In this document: positions 1-7,552 of the stretch, one piece after another
How positions within the stretch are numbered: the first letter of the stretch is position 1
Layout: each line of letters starts with the position of its first letter
From: an uncultured Bacteroides sp.
GTDB lineage: Bacteria > Bacteroidota > Bacteroidia > Bacteroidales > Bacteroidaceae
NCBI GenBank assembly: GCA_900551445.1
Contig: URWA01000008.1
Coordinates: 40,376-104,375, forward strand
Direction: 5' to 3'
Length of the DNA stretch: 64,000 nucleotides
The notes under the pieces: generated by a model
The model's database searches: none
The model's input: the letters and a program-made list of their open reading frames with translations, nothing else
Told to the model about the DNA's origin: nothing
Program-made: the position numbers and the translations under genes

Positions 1-656
1 GACTTTCCGCGGATGAGATTGTGGCCCATATTGCACGGTTCGTTTCGGGCTTGTGGCAGATTCATGCGTTTGGAGAAGGGAACACACGTACGACGGCTGT
101 TTTCACTATTTTATATTTACGTTCTATTGGTTTTGAGGTGAGCAATAATCTGTTTGCCGATCATTCGTGGTATTTCCGTAATGCGTTGGTGAGGGCGAAT
201 TATAAGAATGCACAGAAAGGGATTGATTACACACCTGTATATTTAGAACGCTTCTTCCGGAATCTGCTGTTGGGAGACCAATGGGACTTGCGTAATCGTT
301 ATCTTCACATTACTCCTTCCTGCGAATGGAAGAACCAGCCCAATCTGTCAGAAACCAGGGAGACAGGACAAGCTCAGGACAAGTTCAGGACAAGTTCAGG
401 ACAAGCTCAGGACAAGGTGCATACGGATAATCCAGATATAGAGCGTCTGGTGGCAGTGATTGGGAAGGAACAGATGTCCGTAAAAATGATGATGGAGAAA
501 TTGCAGTTAAAGGGGAGGGATAATTTTCTCCGTTTGTATCTTTTTCCAGCTTTGGAAGAGGGTTTTGTCACTTTGCTGTATCCCGACAAGCCACGTCATC
601 CCCGTCAGAAGTATCTTTTGACGGTAAAGGGACTTGCTTTGCTTTCGGAGTTGTAA
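1..656 (+). CDS. Fic family protein, 5' end missing
   Basis: The reading frame is already open at the window edge, so the true start lies upstream. A Fic core motif HAFGEGNTR is encoded at 63-89. Fic proteins transfer AMP or related groups from nucleotides to target proteins, the motif His being the catalytic base. The usual Gly after GN is Thr here, and the last Arg of the long form (HPFxxGNGRxxR) is Ala, so activity should not be assumed. A linker follows that is built from five 11-base repeats (364-418) encoding GQAQDK-like segments. A winged-helix-like C-terminal region (about 430-650) is typical of the regulator-like Fic proteins of Bacteroides. The role and target cannot be read from the sequence. 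Confidence 0.85.
   Translation, partial: LSADEIVAHIARFVSGLWQIHAFGEGNTRTTAVFTILYLRSIGFEVSNNLFADHSWYFRNALVRANYKNAQKGIDYTPVYLERFFRNLLLGDQWDLRNRYLHITPSCEWKNQPNLSETRETGQAQDKFRTSSGQAQDKVHTDNPDIERLVAVIGKEQMSVKMMMEKLQLKGRDNFLRLYLFPALEEGFVTLLYPDKPRHPRQKYLLTVKGLALLSEL
364..418 (+). repeat. Five tandem copies of an 11-base unit inside the Fic gene
   Basis: Units caggacaagct / caggacaagtt / caggacaagtt / caggacaagct / caggacaaggt run head to tail. The unit length is not a multiple of three, so gain or loss of one unit would shift the frame. Confidence 0.9.
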
Positions 657-700
657 TTTTTATTCTGTGTAAATTTTGTCGTTTATTTTCCTATTAATCA

Positions 701-1789
701 TTACTCTGTTGGGATATTTGCCTGGTCGAGTGGGAAGTTCTTTTCCACCCACCGCCCAATATTCTCCCGGGCGACTTCCGGACGGATGGCCTCTTCAAGA
801 GGCATGCCTTCGGGCGTGAGACTTTCCACGCGACTGAATCCGGCCTGGAGCAGCGGTTCGGCGTCGAGGGCTTGTCCGGCCACCAGCCAGATGGGGACGT
901 GGTGGGCTTGTGCGCGGCGCATCACCCGTTCCGGCAACTTGCCCATGAGGGTCTGACGGTCGGCACGGCCTTCACCGGTGAGGACCAGGTCGGTGTGGGT
1001 CAGGAGGATATCGAAATCGCAGAGGTCGAGCAGGAGGTCGGCACCCGATTGCGTGGTGGCCTGAAGGTATTGCAGAAAAGCGTATCCCAATCCCCCGGCG
1101 GCTCCGGCACCCGGCTGGGAGGAAGCATCTCTGCCCATGCGGCGGGCCGACTCTTCGGCAAACTGCCGGGCACGGCGGTCCAGTTCCTCCACCATCTCCG
1201 GTGTGGCTCCCTTCTGCGGGGCAAACACGTGAGCCGCTCCCTCCGGTCCGTAGAGCGGGTTACGCACGTCGCTGGCCAGGATGAAGCGGCATCCGGAAAG
1301 TGCCCCGTGCAGTACCTCTTCTATCGTTCCGCCCGGTGCCAGACAGTTGGTCAGGCCCTGAAGCATCCCTCTTCCGGCATCGCTCGTGCCGCTTCCGCCC
1401 AGTCCGATGATAAAGCGTTGGCATCCGTGGCGTGCGGCGTGAGCCACAAGTTCACCCACGCCGTAGGTAGTGGCCACCAGCGGATTGCGCTCTTCGGCAG
1501 TCATCCGGGTCAGTCCGCAGGCTTGTGCGGTTTCGATGACGGCGGTTCCGTCGGGTGCGAGGCCGTAGCGGGCGGTGACGAGGCGCATCAGTGGGTCGTG
1601 TACTTCCACTTCCCGCATTTCTCCATGCAGGGCGGCGATAAAGGCTTGCAGCATGCCTTCACCTCCGTCGGACATCGGGAGGGCACGTACTTCCGCACCG
1701 CGGGCGGTCAGGGCCTGCGAGAAAGCGGCTTCCACCTCTTCCGAAGAGAGGCAGCCTTTGAAAGAATCGAGGGCAAGTAAGATTCGCAT
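701..1789 (-). CDS. Glycerate 2-kinase (type I)
   Basis: The 362-residue protein begins MRILLALDSFKGCLSS, the characteristic N-terminus of the GarK/GlxK glycerate kinase family, and carries the family segments LPMSDGGEGM (about residues 38-47) and IIGLGGSGTSDAGRGM (about 126-141). These enzymes phosphorylate D-glycerate with ATP, feeding glycerate into glycolysis or serine metabolism in the cytoplasm. The length is close to the family norm. The gene ends a minus-strand run 13 bases after the esterase gene, so the two are probably co-transcribed. No glyoxylate or glucarate genes are adjacent, so the source of glycerate is unknown. Confidence 0.93.
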   Translation of the reverse strand: MRILLALDSFKGCLSSEEVEAAFSQALTARGAEVRALPMSDGGEGMLQAFIAALHGEMREVEVHDPLMRLVTARYGLAPDGTAVIETAQACGLTRMTAEERNPLVATTYGVGELVAHAARHGCQRFIIGLGGSGTSDAGRGMLQGLTNCLAPGGTIEEVLHGALSGCRFILASDVRNPLYGPEGAAHVFAPQKGATPEMVEELDRRARQFAEESARRMGRDASSQPGAGAAGGLGYAFLQYLQATTQSGADLLLDLCDFDILLTHTDLVLTGEGRADRQTLMGKLPERVMRRAQAHHVPIWLVAGQALDAEPLLQAGFSRVESLTPEGMPLEEAIRPEVARENIGRWVEKNFPLDQANIPTE

Positions 1790-1802
1790 AGGTTTCTGTG
1801 AT

Positions 1803-2396
1803 TTATTTCTTCAATAGCTTTTCAATGAGCGGCACATAATACGTCCGCACCTCTTCCGCTGTGGGCGTATGCTGTCCGGGAAAGTGGAAGGCATGCGTGT
1901 AGTGCGTGAGGAAGAGCGGTTCATAGTGTGCCAGATGGTCGTTCTCCCCGAAAAGGCCCCAGATGCGTTCGCGGCCCTCCGGCGTGCAATGGTCCCACTG
2001 GTGGCGCTGTACCTCGGCAAACTCGTCTATCAGGGCTTGGTCGATGACGAAATGCGCACGGCCGTCTGCCCGCGGGGATTTGTACTCGTGTGGACCGAGG
2101 CGTTCGGTCAGGAAACGGGTCATCTCGAAATACGGGTTGCCGAGCAGGGCCGGGAGACCGTTTTCGGAGGCTACGATTTGCGCCAGAAATGCCCCGTTGC
2201 TGTTGCCTACCAGCAGGTCGGGCTGCTCCTGCTCGCACAGCCGGCGGATAAAGGCGAGGGCCTCCTGCGGATGCAGCGGCAGGTCGGGTGTCAGGACGAG
2301 GGCCTTTCCGGCCATACATTCCTTCAACGTCTGGGCAGGAACGCAAGCCCCCGAGGCGAAGAACCCGTGCAGAAAAATGAGTTTCCGTGCTTCCAT
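1803..2396 (-). CDS. YqiA-type alpha/beta hydrolase (esterase)
   Basis: The 197-residue protein starts with a beta strand and oxyanion region (KLIFLHGFFAS). It has a nucleophile elbow GNSNG at residues 64-68, an acid candidate in GENDH and a His near the C-terminus (GQHTP). Length and motif order match the YqiA/UPF0227 small esterases, which hydrolyse short acyl esters; the physiological substrate is not known. The gene starts one base after the end of the glutaredoxin-like gene and precedes glycerate kinase, suggesting a three-gene minus-strand operon. Confidence 0.8.
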   Translation of the reverse strand: MEARKLIFLHGFFASGACVPAQTLKECMAGKALVLTPDLPLHPQEALAFIRRLCEQEQPDLLVGNSNGAFLAQIVASENGLPALLGNPYFEMTRFLTERLGPHEYKSPRADGRAHFVIDQALIDEFAEVQRHQWDHCTPEGRERIWGLFGENDHLAHYEPLFLTHYTHAFHFPGQHTPTAEEVRTYYVPLIEKLLKK

Positions 2397-2397
2397 C

Positions 2398-2697
2398 TCA
2401 ACAACCGCTCCCGTCCAAGTTACAAGTGGCGCCTTCTTCCACCGGGCGTGAATGTAGGCCCGCGTCTTCCGGACGGAGGGTCACGGTGCCGTCTTCCAGC
2501 ACGAAGCAGGGGATACCCGCCGCACCGATGCGCTTGGCTTCGTCGAACACGGGCGAGTGGTCGCGGAGCTTGAGGAAAGCCTTGAGGTTCTTCACGTGCT
2601 GCCCGATGTCGATGATTTCGTATCGGTCGTTGTCTTTCACTTGTGCTTCCACGTAGGTACAGTCGGGACAGGTGTCCATTCCATAAATCTTGATCAT
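2398..2697 (-). CDS. Glutaredoxin-like protein
   Basis: A 99-residue protein with a thioredoxin fold start (IKIYGMDTCPDC) and a CPDC active-site pair at residues 9-12. The conserved cis-proline region is AAGIPCFVLEDG. It ends in a cysteine-containing tail (CNLDGSGC) not needed for the fold. Members of this family are small glutaredoxin-related oxidoreductases; the partner is unknown. It is the first gene of the short minus-strand operon with the esterase and glycerate kinase, and a promoter box lies about 40 bases upstream. Confidence 0.8.
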   Translation of the reverse strand: MIKIYGMDTCPDCTYVEAQVKDNDRYEIIDIGQHVKNLKAFLKLRDHSPVFDEAKRIGAAGIPCFVLEDGTVTLRPEDAGLHSRPVEEGATCNLDGSGC

Positions 2698-2734
2698 GAT
2701 GATATCGTTTTTTAGGATGATTCAATTCGTGGGG

Positions 2735-2742
2735 TAAAGATA
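2735..2742 (-). promoter_or_regulatory. Bacteroides -7 box, glutaredoxin-like gene
   Basis: TATCTTTA on the minus strand, 38 bases before the start codon. It sits inside an imperfect palindrome (GGGGAAA...TTTACCCC, 2733-2756) nearly identical to one at 4449-4470. Confidence 0.6.
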
Positions 2743-2807
2743 CGCATTTTCCCCGTTCCGGCGATGAAAAACTGCGGTGCAAGTGAATACCCGAAAGGGA
2801 TAATCCG

Positions 2808-2815
2808 TATCTTTG
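2808..2815 (+). promoter_or_regulatory. Bacteroides -7 box, AEC transporter gene
   Basis: TATCTTTG matches the TAnnTTTG consensus and lies 29 bases before the ATG at 2844. It is divergent from the glutaredoxin-like promoter. Confidence 0.7.
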
Positions 2816-2843
2816 CGCGATTTTTTAAGGTAAGAAGAAGACA

Positions 2844-3752
2844 ATGGATGCAATCGTGACGCAGATGATTATCCTGTTCATCCTGGTAATCGTCGGTTAT
2901 TATCTGAGCAAGAAGAAAATGATGGATGCGGATTTCGACCGCAAACTTTCGGGACTGGTCATCAACGTGGCATGTCCCAGTCTGATACTTTCGTCGGTGA
3001 TGGGCGACACGCTCCCGGACAAGGGACTGATTCTGCCGCTGCTCGTGGTAGGGTTCGCCACCTACGTGGTACTGATTGGAGCTGGTTTCCTGCTCCCGCG
3101 CTACCTGCCCGTCAAGGTGTCCGACCGCGGCATCTACAGTTTCATGCTGGCTTTCGGCAATGTGGGCTTCATCGGCTATCCCATCGTGGCCTCCATCTTC
3201 GGTGCCAGTGCAGTGTTCTACGCCAGCATCCTCAACTTCCCCAGCACGCTGCTGATTTTCGTGTTCGGCACCCTCTTCATCTCGGGCGGCGAGGGCAAGA
3301 TGCGCTTCGACTGGCGCACGCTCTATTGTCCGGCGATGATTGCCTCGTACCTCTCCATCCTGATTGTGGTGACGGGATGGGTTCCGCCCCGCGTCATCAG
3401 TACCCCGTTCATGCTGCTGGGTAATGTCACCGTACCGGCCGCCCTGCTCATCATCGGCTCGTCCATCGCCAGGGTACCTATCCGCCGGATGTTCGGCAAC
3501 ACAGCCATCTACCTGATGGCGGCCCTGCGTCTGATGCTCGTTCCCTTGCTGATTCTCTACCTTTCCCGTCTCTGTCAGGTGGACGACACCATCGCCAATA
3601 TCAACGTGGTGCTGGCCGCCATGCCCGTGGCTTCGTACGGCACCCTGTTCTGCATCCAGTACCAGAAAGGGGAGGTCATCATGGCCGAGGGCACCTTCCT
3701 CACCACCTTGCTTTCGGTGATAAGCATCCCGCTACTGACGATGTTCCTATAG
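2844..3752 (+). CDS. AEC family transporter (auxin efflux carrier-like)
   Basis: A 302-residue, strongly hydrophobic protein with about ten predicted membrane spans. It shows the AEC hallmark segments LVINVACPSLILSS near residue 37 and FGNVGFIGYPIVAS near residue 103, the paired Asn/Pro crossover motifs of the family. AEC carriers move small organic anions such as malate across the inner membrane; substrate cannot be assigned. It is a single gene with its own promoter, ending two bases before the convergent gene at 3755. Confidence 0.9.
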   Translation: MDAIVTQMIILFILVIVGYYLSKKKMMDADFDRKLSGLVINVACPSLILSSVMGDTLPDKGLILPLLVVGFATYVVLIGAGFLLPRYLPVKVSDRGIYSFMLAFGNVGFIGYPIVASIFGASAVFYASILNFPSTLLIFVFGTLFISGGEGKMRFDWRTLYCPAMIASYLSILIVVTGWVPPRVISTPFMLLGNVTVPAALLIIGSSIARVPIRRMFGNTAIYLMAALRLMLVPLLILYLSRLCQVDDTIANINVVLAAMPVASYGTLFCIQYQKGEVIMAEGTFLTTLLSVISIPLLTMFL

Positions 3753-3754
3753 CC

Positions 3755-4423
3755 TCATTTCAGCAGCGCTTCCAACGTTTTTTCCGGTTCGTGGGGCAGG
3801 ATTTTCCGCAGCTGTCCGAGCAACCTTTCACGCGACTCCTGCGGGGTGCGGTCCGGGTGACAAGCTTCCCGTCCGAAGAGGGCTTCGGGCGTGGTGAGCA
3901 GCGACCATCCCCAGCCATATTCCCGTCCGTGACAGTCGCGGGGGTAGACGAAATCCTCCGTCACGATGTAGCCGGCCATCTGCAGCCGCGTGATATAGGC
4001 GTCGAAACGGCTCCGCATCTTCGGTCCCGTGAAACCGCAGGAAGTCCGCAGTTTCCGGGTAATCTGATGTCCCTCGATTTTCAGTACGTCGAGAATTGTT
4101 TCTTCGATGCTCCCTTCTTCCGGATAGGGGAAGAGGCTGCGCCGGTAGTTGCAGAAATCGGGCCACCATTCGCGGCTGATGAACGCGGCTTTTCCCTTGA
4201 AAAACTTGCCGTAGGCGCAACCGCTTTCTTGCAGGATGGCGCCTTTCCATTCCCAGAGCGGCCATTCCCAGCCGCCGTCGGGCAGGCGGGTGTACTGGCA
4301 GTCTTCGTCGGTCACTTCCTCGGCCGACCAGCCGGCAATGCCCATGGAGAGCAGGGGCAGCATCCCCACCTGACGGATGTACTCAATCAGTTCGGGGCAG
4401 GAGTGTATGAGTTCTTGTGGCAT
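3755..4423 (-). CDS. AlkZ-related winged-helix protein
   Basis: A 222-residue protein from the ATG at 4423. The frame stays open upstream to 4579, but the extra part runs through a promoter-like box and repeat DNA, so the shorter start is preferred. The sequence has the tryptophan-rich segments LPDGGWEWPLWEWKG and ISREWWPDFCNYRRSLF and a helix-turn-helix-like stretch (about residues 105-150). It resembles the small Bacteroides proteins annotated as AlkZ-related, distant to the HTH_42/AlkZ DNA glycosylases. The QxQ catalytic motif of AlkZ is not evident, so DNA repair activity is only a guess. Confidence 0.6.
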   Translation of the reverse strand: MPQELIHSCPELIEYIRQVGMLPLLSMGIAGWSAEEVTDEDCQYTRLPDGGWEWPLWEWKGAILQESGCAYGKFFKGKAAFISREWWPDFCNYRRSLFPYPEEGSIEETILDVLKIEGHQITRKLRTSCGFTGPKMRSRFDAYITRLQMAGYIVTEDFVYPRDCHGREYGWGWSLLTTPEALFGREACHPDRTPQESRERLLGQLRKILPHEPEKTLEALLK

Positions 4424-4450
4424 GGCTTTAGTCTGTAGTTTATTTTTAGG

Positions 4451-4458
4451 GAAAGATA
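4451..4458 (-). promoter_or_regulatory. -7 box and palindrome, AlkZ-related gene
   Basis: TATCTTTC on the minus strand within GGGAAA-N9-TTTCCC (4449-4470), about 28 bases before the start. The same block precedes the glutaredoxin-like gene. Confidence 0.55.
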
Positions 4459-4517
4459 CGCATTTTCCCGATTCCTTCTCAGGAGATGCGCGTAATTTTT
4501 TATGGAGATTCTTCTTG

Positions 4518-4749
4518 GAGGAGAAAACGCTCTCGGATATATCGGAAAACGATGGGAGATTGACAGGCAAACTTTCCATCGTTTTCTACGTTTCCCGAAC
4601 CGGAACCGTAAGTTTTCCGGGCGAGAAACGTACGTCTTCCGAGGCGGAAACCTACGTTTTCCACAAGGGAAACATAGAAAATGCAAGGACGAAAGGAGGT
4701 CAATGCGGGGATGTTTTAGGATTTTTACGAAGACGCCTTCGGTCTGAAT
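4518..4749. repeat. Palindrome-array element, copy 1
   Basis: The core at 4582-4681 has outer arms TTTTCTACGTTTCCC and GGGAAACATAGAAAA that are near inverted repeats. Between them are three palindromic units built on GGAAACGTACGTTTTCC, repeating every 22-23 bases. Weaker inverted flanks (GAGAAAACGC near 4521 and AGACGCC near 4731) extend the element to about 230 bases. It fills the divergent space between the genes at 4423 and 4800. Copies 2 and 3 share the layout. Confidence 0.8.
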
Positions 4750-4762
4750 GAAGCAGAACCCG

Positions 4763-4770
4763 TATCTTTG
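4763..4770 (+). promoter_or_regulatory. Bacteroides -7 box, small Cys-rich gene
   Basis: TATCTTTG lies 30 bases before the ATG at 4800, just to the right of the palindrome array. Confidence 0.65.
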
Positions 4771-4799
4771 TCTGTCAATGTATCAAACAGACAGTCCTT

Positions 4800-5006
4800 A
4801 TGATTCCACCTCTTATAGAACAATCTACTCAGGAAGAACGCCGGGCATACGTGCTCGACGCCTGGAAGTGCTTGCATAACTGTGAGTTGTGCGGAAAATG
4901 CCACGTGTTGAAAGGCCAGGACGTGGAAATCCTCTATGCCGATTACATAGAGGGACGACGTAGCTACATGGAGGTGACCCTCGACATCCGGAACCGGAGT
5001 TACTGA
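4800..5006 (+). CDS. Small cysteine-cluster protein
   Basis: A 68-residue protein with a C-x3-C-x2-C-x2-C cluster (CLHNCELCGKC, about residues 24-34) that could bind iron-sulfur or zinc. The rest is hydrophilic with an acidic middle (DVEILYADYIEG). There is no signal peptide or membrane span. A promoter box lies just upstream, and it converges with the EamA transporter gene. I do not recognise a named family; it is probably a conserved Bacteroides hypothetical. Confidence 0.7.
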   Translation: MIPPLIEQSTQEERRAYVLDAWKCLHNCELCGKCHVLKGQDVEILYADYIEGRRSYMEVTLDIRNRSY

Positions 5007-5021
5007 CCCCGGAAAGGATGC

Positions 5022-5912
5022 CTAGCGTTTGGTCAAAGTAATCATGAACGTGACGGCCACGATGGCAATGGTGATGCCCACGACGATGTTCGTGGTGAGC
5101 GGTTCGCCGAACACGAGCGTACCGACCACGATGGCGGTGATGGGCTCGAACACCCCGAGGACGGAAGCCTTGGTGGCCCCGATGTTACGCGAGGCGATGG
5201 CCAGAGTCGCCGTAGAAACCACCGTCGGCAGGAAGGCGAGTCCTACCAGGTTGAGCCAGTCGTGTGCGTGGTTGAGGCCTGCGGTGAGGGCGGTATCGGA
5301 AATCAGAATCTTTCCCAGGAATACAACCGCTCCCACGGAGAGGGCATAGAAGGTGAGCAGGGAGTTGGAGATGCTGGCGATGGCCTTGCTCCGGTTGATG
5401 ATGACGATAAAGAGGGCGTAGACCAGGGCCGAACCGATGGAAAGAAGTACGCCGATGGGGTTGAGCGCCTGTGTGCCGTCGCCCTGCGTCATGATGAGGA
5501 CACCCCCGAAGGTTGCCGCGATGGCCAGCCACACCGGCCAGGAAGGCACCACTTTCAGGAACACCATGATGATGGCCACCAGCACCGGGTAGAGGAACAC
5601 CAGCGTCGTGGCCAGTCCGGAAGCGATGTATTCGTAGGCATCGAACAGGAAGAGGCTGCTCGATGTGTAGAGCAGTCCGAGGATGAGCAGGATGCCCGCC
5701 TGTTGTCCGGAAACCCGGAAACTCTGCCGGCGGACCAGCAGAAACAGGGCCAGAATCAATACGGCAAAGAGGTAGCGGAAGAAAAGGATGGATTCCGTGG
5801 CAGCGCCGTGCTTCATCAGGGGAACCGCAAACAAGGGGTTCAGACCATACGTGATGCCGGTGATGATTCCCGCCGGATAGCCGATGAGGGCGTTCTTGCT
5901 AAGTTTTTTCAT
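5022..5912 (-). CDS. EamA/DMT family transporter
   Basis: A 296-residue protein with about ten hydrophobic spans arranged as two EamA repeats: residues ~8-140 (ITYGLNPLFAVPLMKHGA through VLIMTQGD) and ~152-290 (LSIGSALVYALFIVIINRSK through IAIVAVTFM). The drug/metabolite transporter superfamily exports or imports small metabolites across the inner membrane, and no substrate can be inferred. It is a single gene with its own promoter box at 5944-5951. Confidence 0.9.
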   Translation of the reverse strand: MKKLSKNALIGYPAGIITGITYGLNPLFAVPLMKHGAATESILFFRYLFAVLILALFLLVRRQSFRVSGQQAGILLILGLLYTSSSLFLFDAYEYIASGLATTLVFLYPVLVAIIMVFLKVVPSWPVWLAIAATFGGVLIMTQGDGTQALNPIGVLLSIGSALVYALFIVIINRSKAIASISNSLLTFYALSVGAVVFLGKILISDTALTAGLNHAHDWLNLVGLAFLPTVVSTATLAIASRNIGATKASVLGVFEPITAIVVGTLVFGEPLTTNIVVGITIAIVAVTFMITLTKR

Positions 5913-5943
5913 GTGTTTGCAGAAGTAAATGTTTGTCGGGGTG

Positions 5944-5951
5944 CAAAATTA
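5944..5951 (-). promoter_or_regulatory. -7 box, EamA transporter gene
   Basis: TAATTTTG on the minus strand, about 32 bases upstream of the start codon. Confidence 0.6.
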
Positions 5952-6064
5952 GTCATAAAATGAGAAACGCCGACTTTTTGCCGGCAGGAATCCGCAGGAG
6001 AGGATAGAAATTCGTCATTCTATCTAGGGCCCAAGCAAGAGATTTCCATTGCCAGACAATTCCC

Positions 6065-6535
6065 CTAGAACTGGAAATGAAGGGGACGGGCGAATCCTTC
6101 TTTGTCTTCCAAGCCCTTCACGTGCCCCAGGTTGGTCATCCAGCCGTCGATGTGCGTCAGGTAGAACACCTTGAAAATAGGATTGGTGCGCATGTCCTTG
6201 TAGAGTTCATGCACAATGGCACTTTTCTCGATGATGGCGTCGCGGATGTCCTGCCGTTCCTCGAAGACCGCCTCGGCCGAGAAACGAATCCACGGCGTCT
6301 GAATCTCGTCCTTTTCCAGTTTGCATCCGCACAGTTCCAGCGCCGGGTTGGCCTGGAGTTCGGCATACACTTCCTTCTTTGCGTTGGTGCAGAACCAGAG
6401 TTTTTCGTCCTCCAGCACCATGTATTGCATGGGACGCACCTTCGGCTTGCCATCCAGTCCGATGGTAGCCATGAATTGCAAGCCAACGCGGTCTAGGTAG
6501 TCGGCCACGTCGCGCAGGGTAATTTCTTCGTGCAT
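6065..6535 (-). CDS. Pyridoxamine 5'-phosphate oxidase family protein
   Basis: A 156-residue protein with the split-barrel FMN-binding pattern: FMATIGLDGKPKVRPMQYM (about residues 20-38), LWFCTNAKKEVYAELQANP (about 46-64) and ELCGCKL. This matches the small general-stress/PPOX-like flavoproteins rather than true PdxH. The substrate is unknown; such proteins often reduce small molecules with flavin or F420. It follows the thioredoxin gene by 23 bases on the same strand, so a redox two-gene operon is likely. Confidence 0.85.
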   Translation of the reverse strand: MHEEITLRDVADYLDRVGLQFMATIGLDGKPKVRPMQYMVLEDEKLWFCTNAKKEVYAELQANPALELCGCKLEKDEIQTPWIRFSAEAVFEERQDIRDAIIEKSAIVHELYKDMRTNPIFKVFYLTHIDGWMTNLGHVKGLEDKEGFARPLHFQF

Positions 6536-6558
6536 TGTCGTAAGGTTTTATGGGTGAG

Positions 6559-6858
6559 TTATCGCAGGAAAGGATCGAGGTTGCTCAGCAGTTCAGCTTT
6601 CGGCATGGCCCCGCTCATCCGCCAGAGCACTTCCCCTTTGCGGAACAGCATGAGGGTGGGGACGGACTGAATCTGGTATTGCTGTGACAGGGCGGCGTGC
6701 GTGTCCACGTCGATTTTGATGATACGGATGCGGTCGCCCAGCACCTCTTTCACTTGTTGCAAGACGGGGTGCATCATCTTGCAGGGCTGGCACCAAGTGG
6801 CGAAGAAATCCACCAGCACGAGCTGGTCGCCAGCGATTACGTCGTAGAATGTTTCCAT
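6559..6858 (-). CDS. Thioredoxin
   Basis: A 99-residue single-domain thioredoxin with the active site WCQPC at about residues 22-26, preceded by LVDFFAT, and the cis-Pro loop SVPTLMLF near residue 66. It has no signal peptide, so it is cytoplasmic. It reduces protein disulfides, normally recharged by thioredoxin reductase, which is not in this window. It is the first gene of the two-gene unit with the PPOX-like protein. The Gly of canonical CGPC is Gln, which is common in Bacteroides thioredoxins. Confidence 0.9.
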   Translation of the reverse strand: METFYDVIAGDQLVLVDFFATWCQPCKMMHPVLQQVKEVLGDRIRIIKIDVDTHAALSQQYQIQSVPTLMLFRKGEVLWRMSGAMPKAELLSNLDPFLR

Positions 6859-6914
6859 TGTCTTATTCTGCTTTAAATTCTTTACTGTGTTCCGGTTGGG
6901 GTTTAAAACCTATG

Positions 6915-6922
6915 CAAATGTA
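6915..6922 (-). promoter_or_regulatory. -7 box, thioredoxin gene
   Basis: TACATTTG on the minus strand, 57 bases upstream of the thioredoxin start. Confidence 0.55.
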
Positions 6923-6949
6923 CAAAATCCTTTGTTATAGTGAACAGAA

Positions 6950-6988
6950 AAAATTACCTGTCACATTGTAGAATGGACAGGTAATTTT
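6950..6988 (-). terminator. Hairpin terminator of the TonB-DUF4876 operon
   Basis: A perfect 13-base stem (AAAATTACCTGTC at 6950-6962 with GACAGGTAATTTT at 6976-6988) is followed on the minus strand by a run of T. It lies just beyond the PepSY gene. Confidence 0.85.
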
Positions 6989-7000
6989 GTATTTGTCTGA

Positions 7001-7552
7001 TTATGTGGCCAGCCAGATATATCCCAATGGAATCAGAATACCTATCAGGAACAACCATTTCCCGCGTCCTGCTAGTCCATTTTTTCCCTTGACCATGAAC
7101 AATCCGGAAACGGCAAAGAATACCAGCGAAATGGCGAAAAAGTCGCCCATGAAATGCCAACCCTGAATATGGTTGTAATGCAACCGATTGAACCAGTACA
7201 CTACCGGACGCTTTTCGTGTATTTCATAATCTACACAACCGCTGACAGTGTCATACACACCCACACCGCCTTCCAGCATGAGGCGATGATGGCTTTCATC
7301 AATAGACAGCACCCGCTTTACAGGAGGCAAATCCTCCTGTCGGTTCCATGCTGCAAGGAGTTCTTCGGCCTGCATGCCTTTCTCCAGTTGAACGGCCGCT
7401 TCAGTGGTACGGAAAGCCGGATCCTTGCCATTCATGTGGTTCAGCAGAATACCCGACACGGCATAAATCAAGCAGACCCCTACCATCAGGTAGCCCACAT
7501 CGCGGTGCAGCACACGAAGCCAGTAGGAGAGACTCTTATTCCGCCACTTCAT
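7001..7552 (-). CDS. PepSY-associated membrane protein
   Basis: A 183-residue protein with an N-terminal membrane helix (about residues 15-35, LHRDVGYLMVGVCLIYAVSG), a short periplasmic PepSY-like part, and two C-terminal helices (FFAISLVFFAVSGLFMV and KWLFLIGILIPLGYIWLA). The HRDVG and NRLHYNHIQGWHFMGD segments are typical PepSY_TM positions for haem or metal contact. Such proteins occur in ferric-reductase and siderophore uptake operons. It is the last gene of the eight-gene minus-strand operon, and its start overlaps the end of the preceding lipoprotein gene by 17 bases. Confidence 0.8.
   Translation of the reverse strand: MKWRNKSLSYWLRVLHRDVGYLMVGVCLIYAVSGILLNHMNGKDPAFRTTEAAVQLEKGMQAEELLAAWNRQEDLPPVKRVLSIDESHHRLMLEGGVGVYDTVSGCVDYEIHEKRPVVYWFNRLHYNHIQGWHFMGDFFAISLVFFAVSGLFMVKGKNGLAGRGKWLFLIGILIPLGYIWLAT

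Noticed and set aside
872..1780. 302-codon plus-strand frame opposite glycerate kinase
   Set aside because: It is antisense to a clear enzyme and has no domain features; high GC makes long shadow frames common here.
4387..4686. Minus-strand frame through palindrome-array copy 1 (and its likes at 44106-44333 and 56481-56822)
   Set aside because: Explained best by repeat DNA. The shared peptides are kept as a finding, not as genes.
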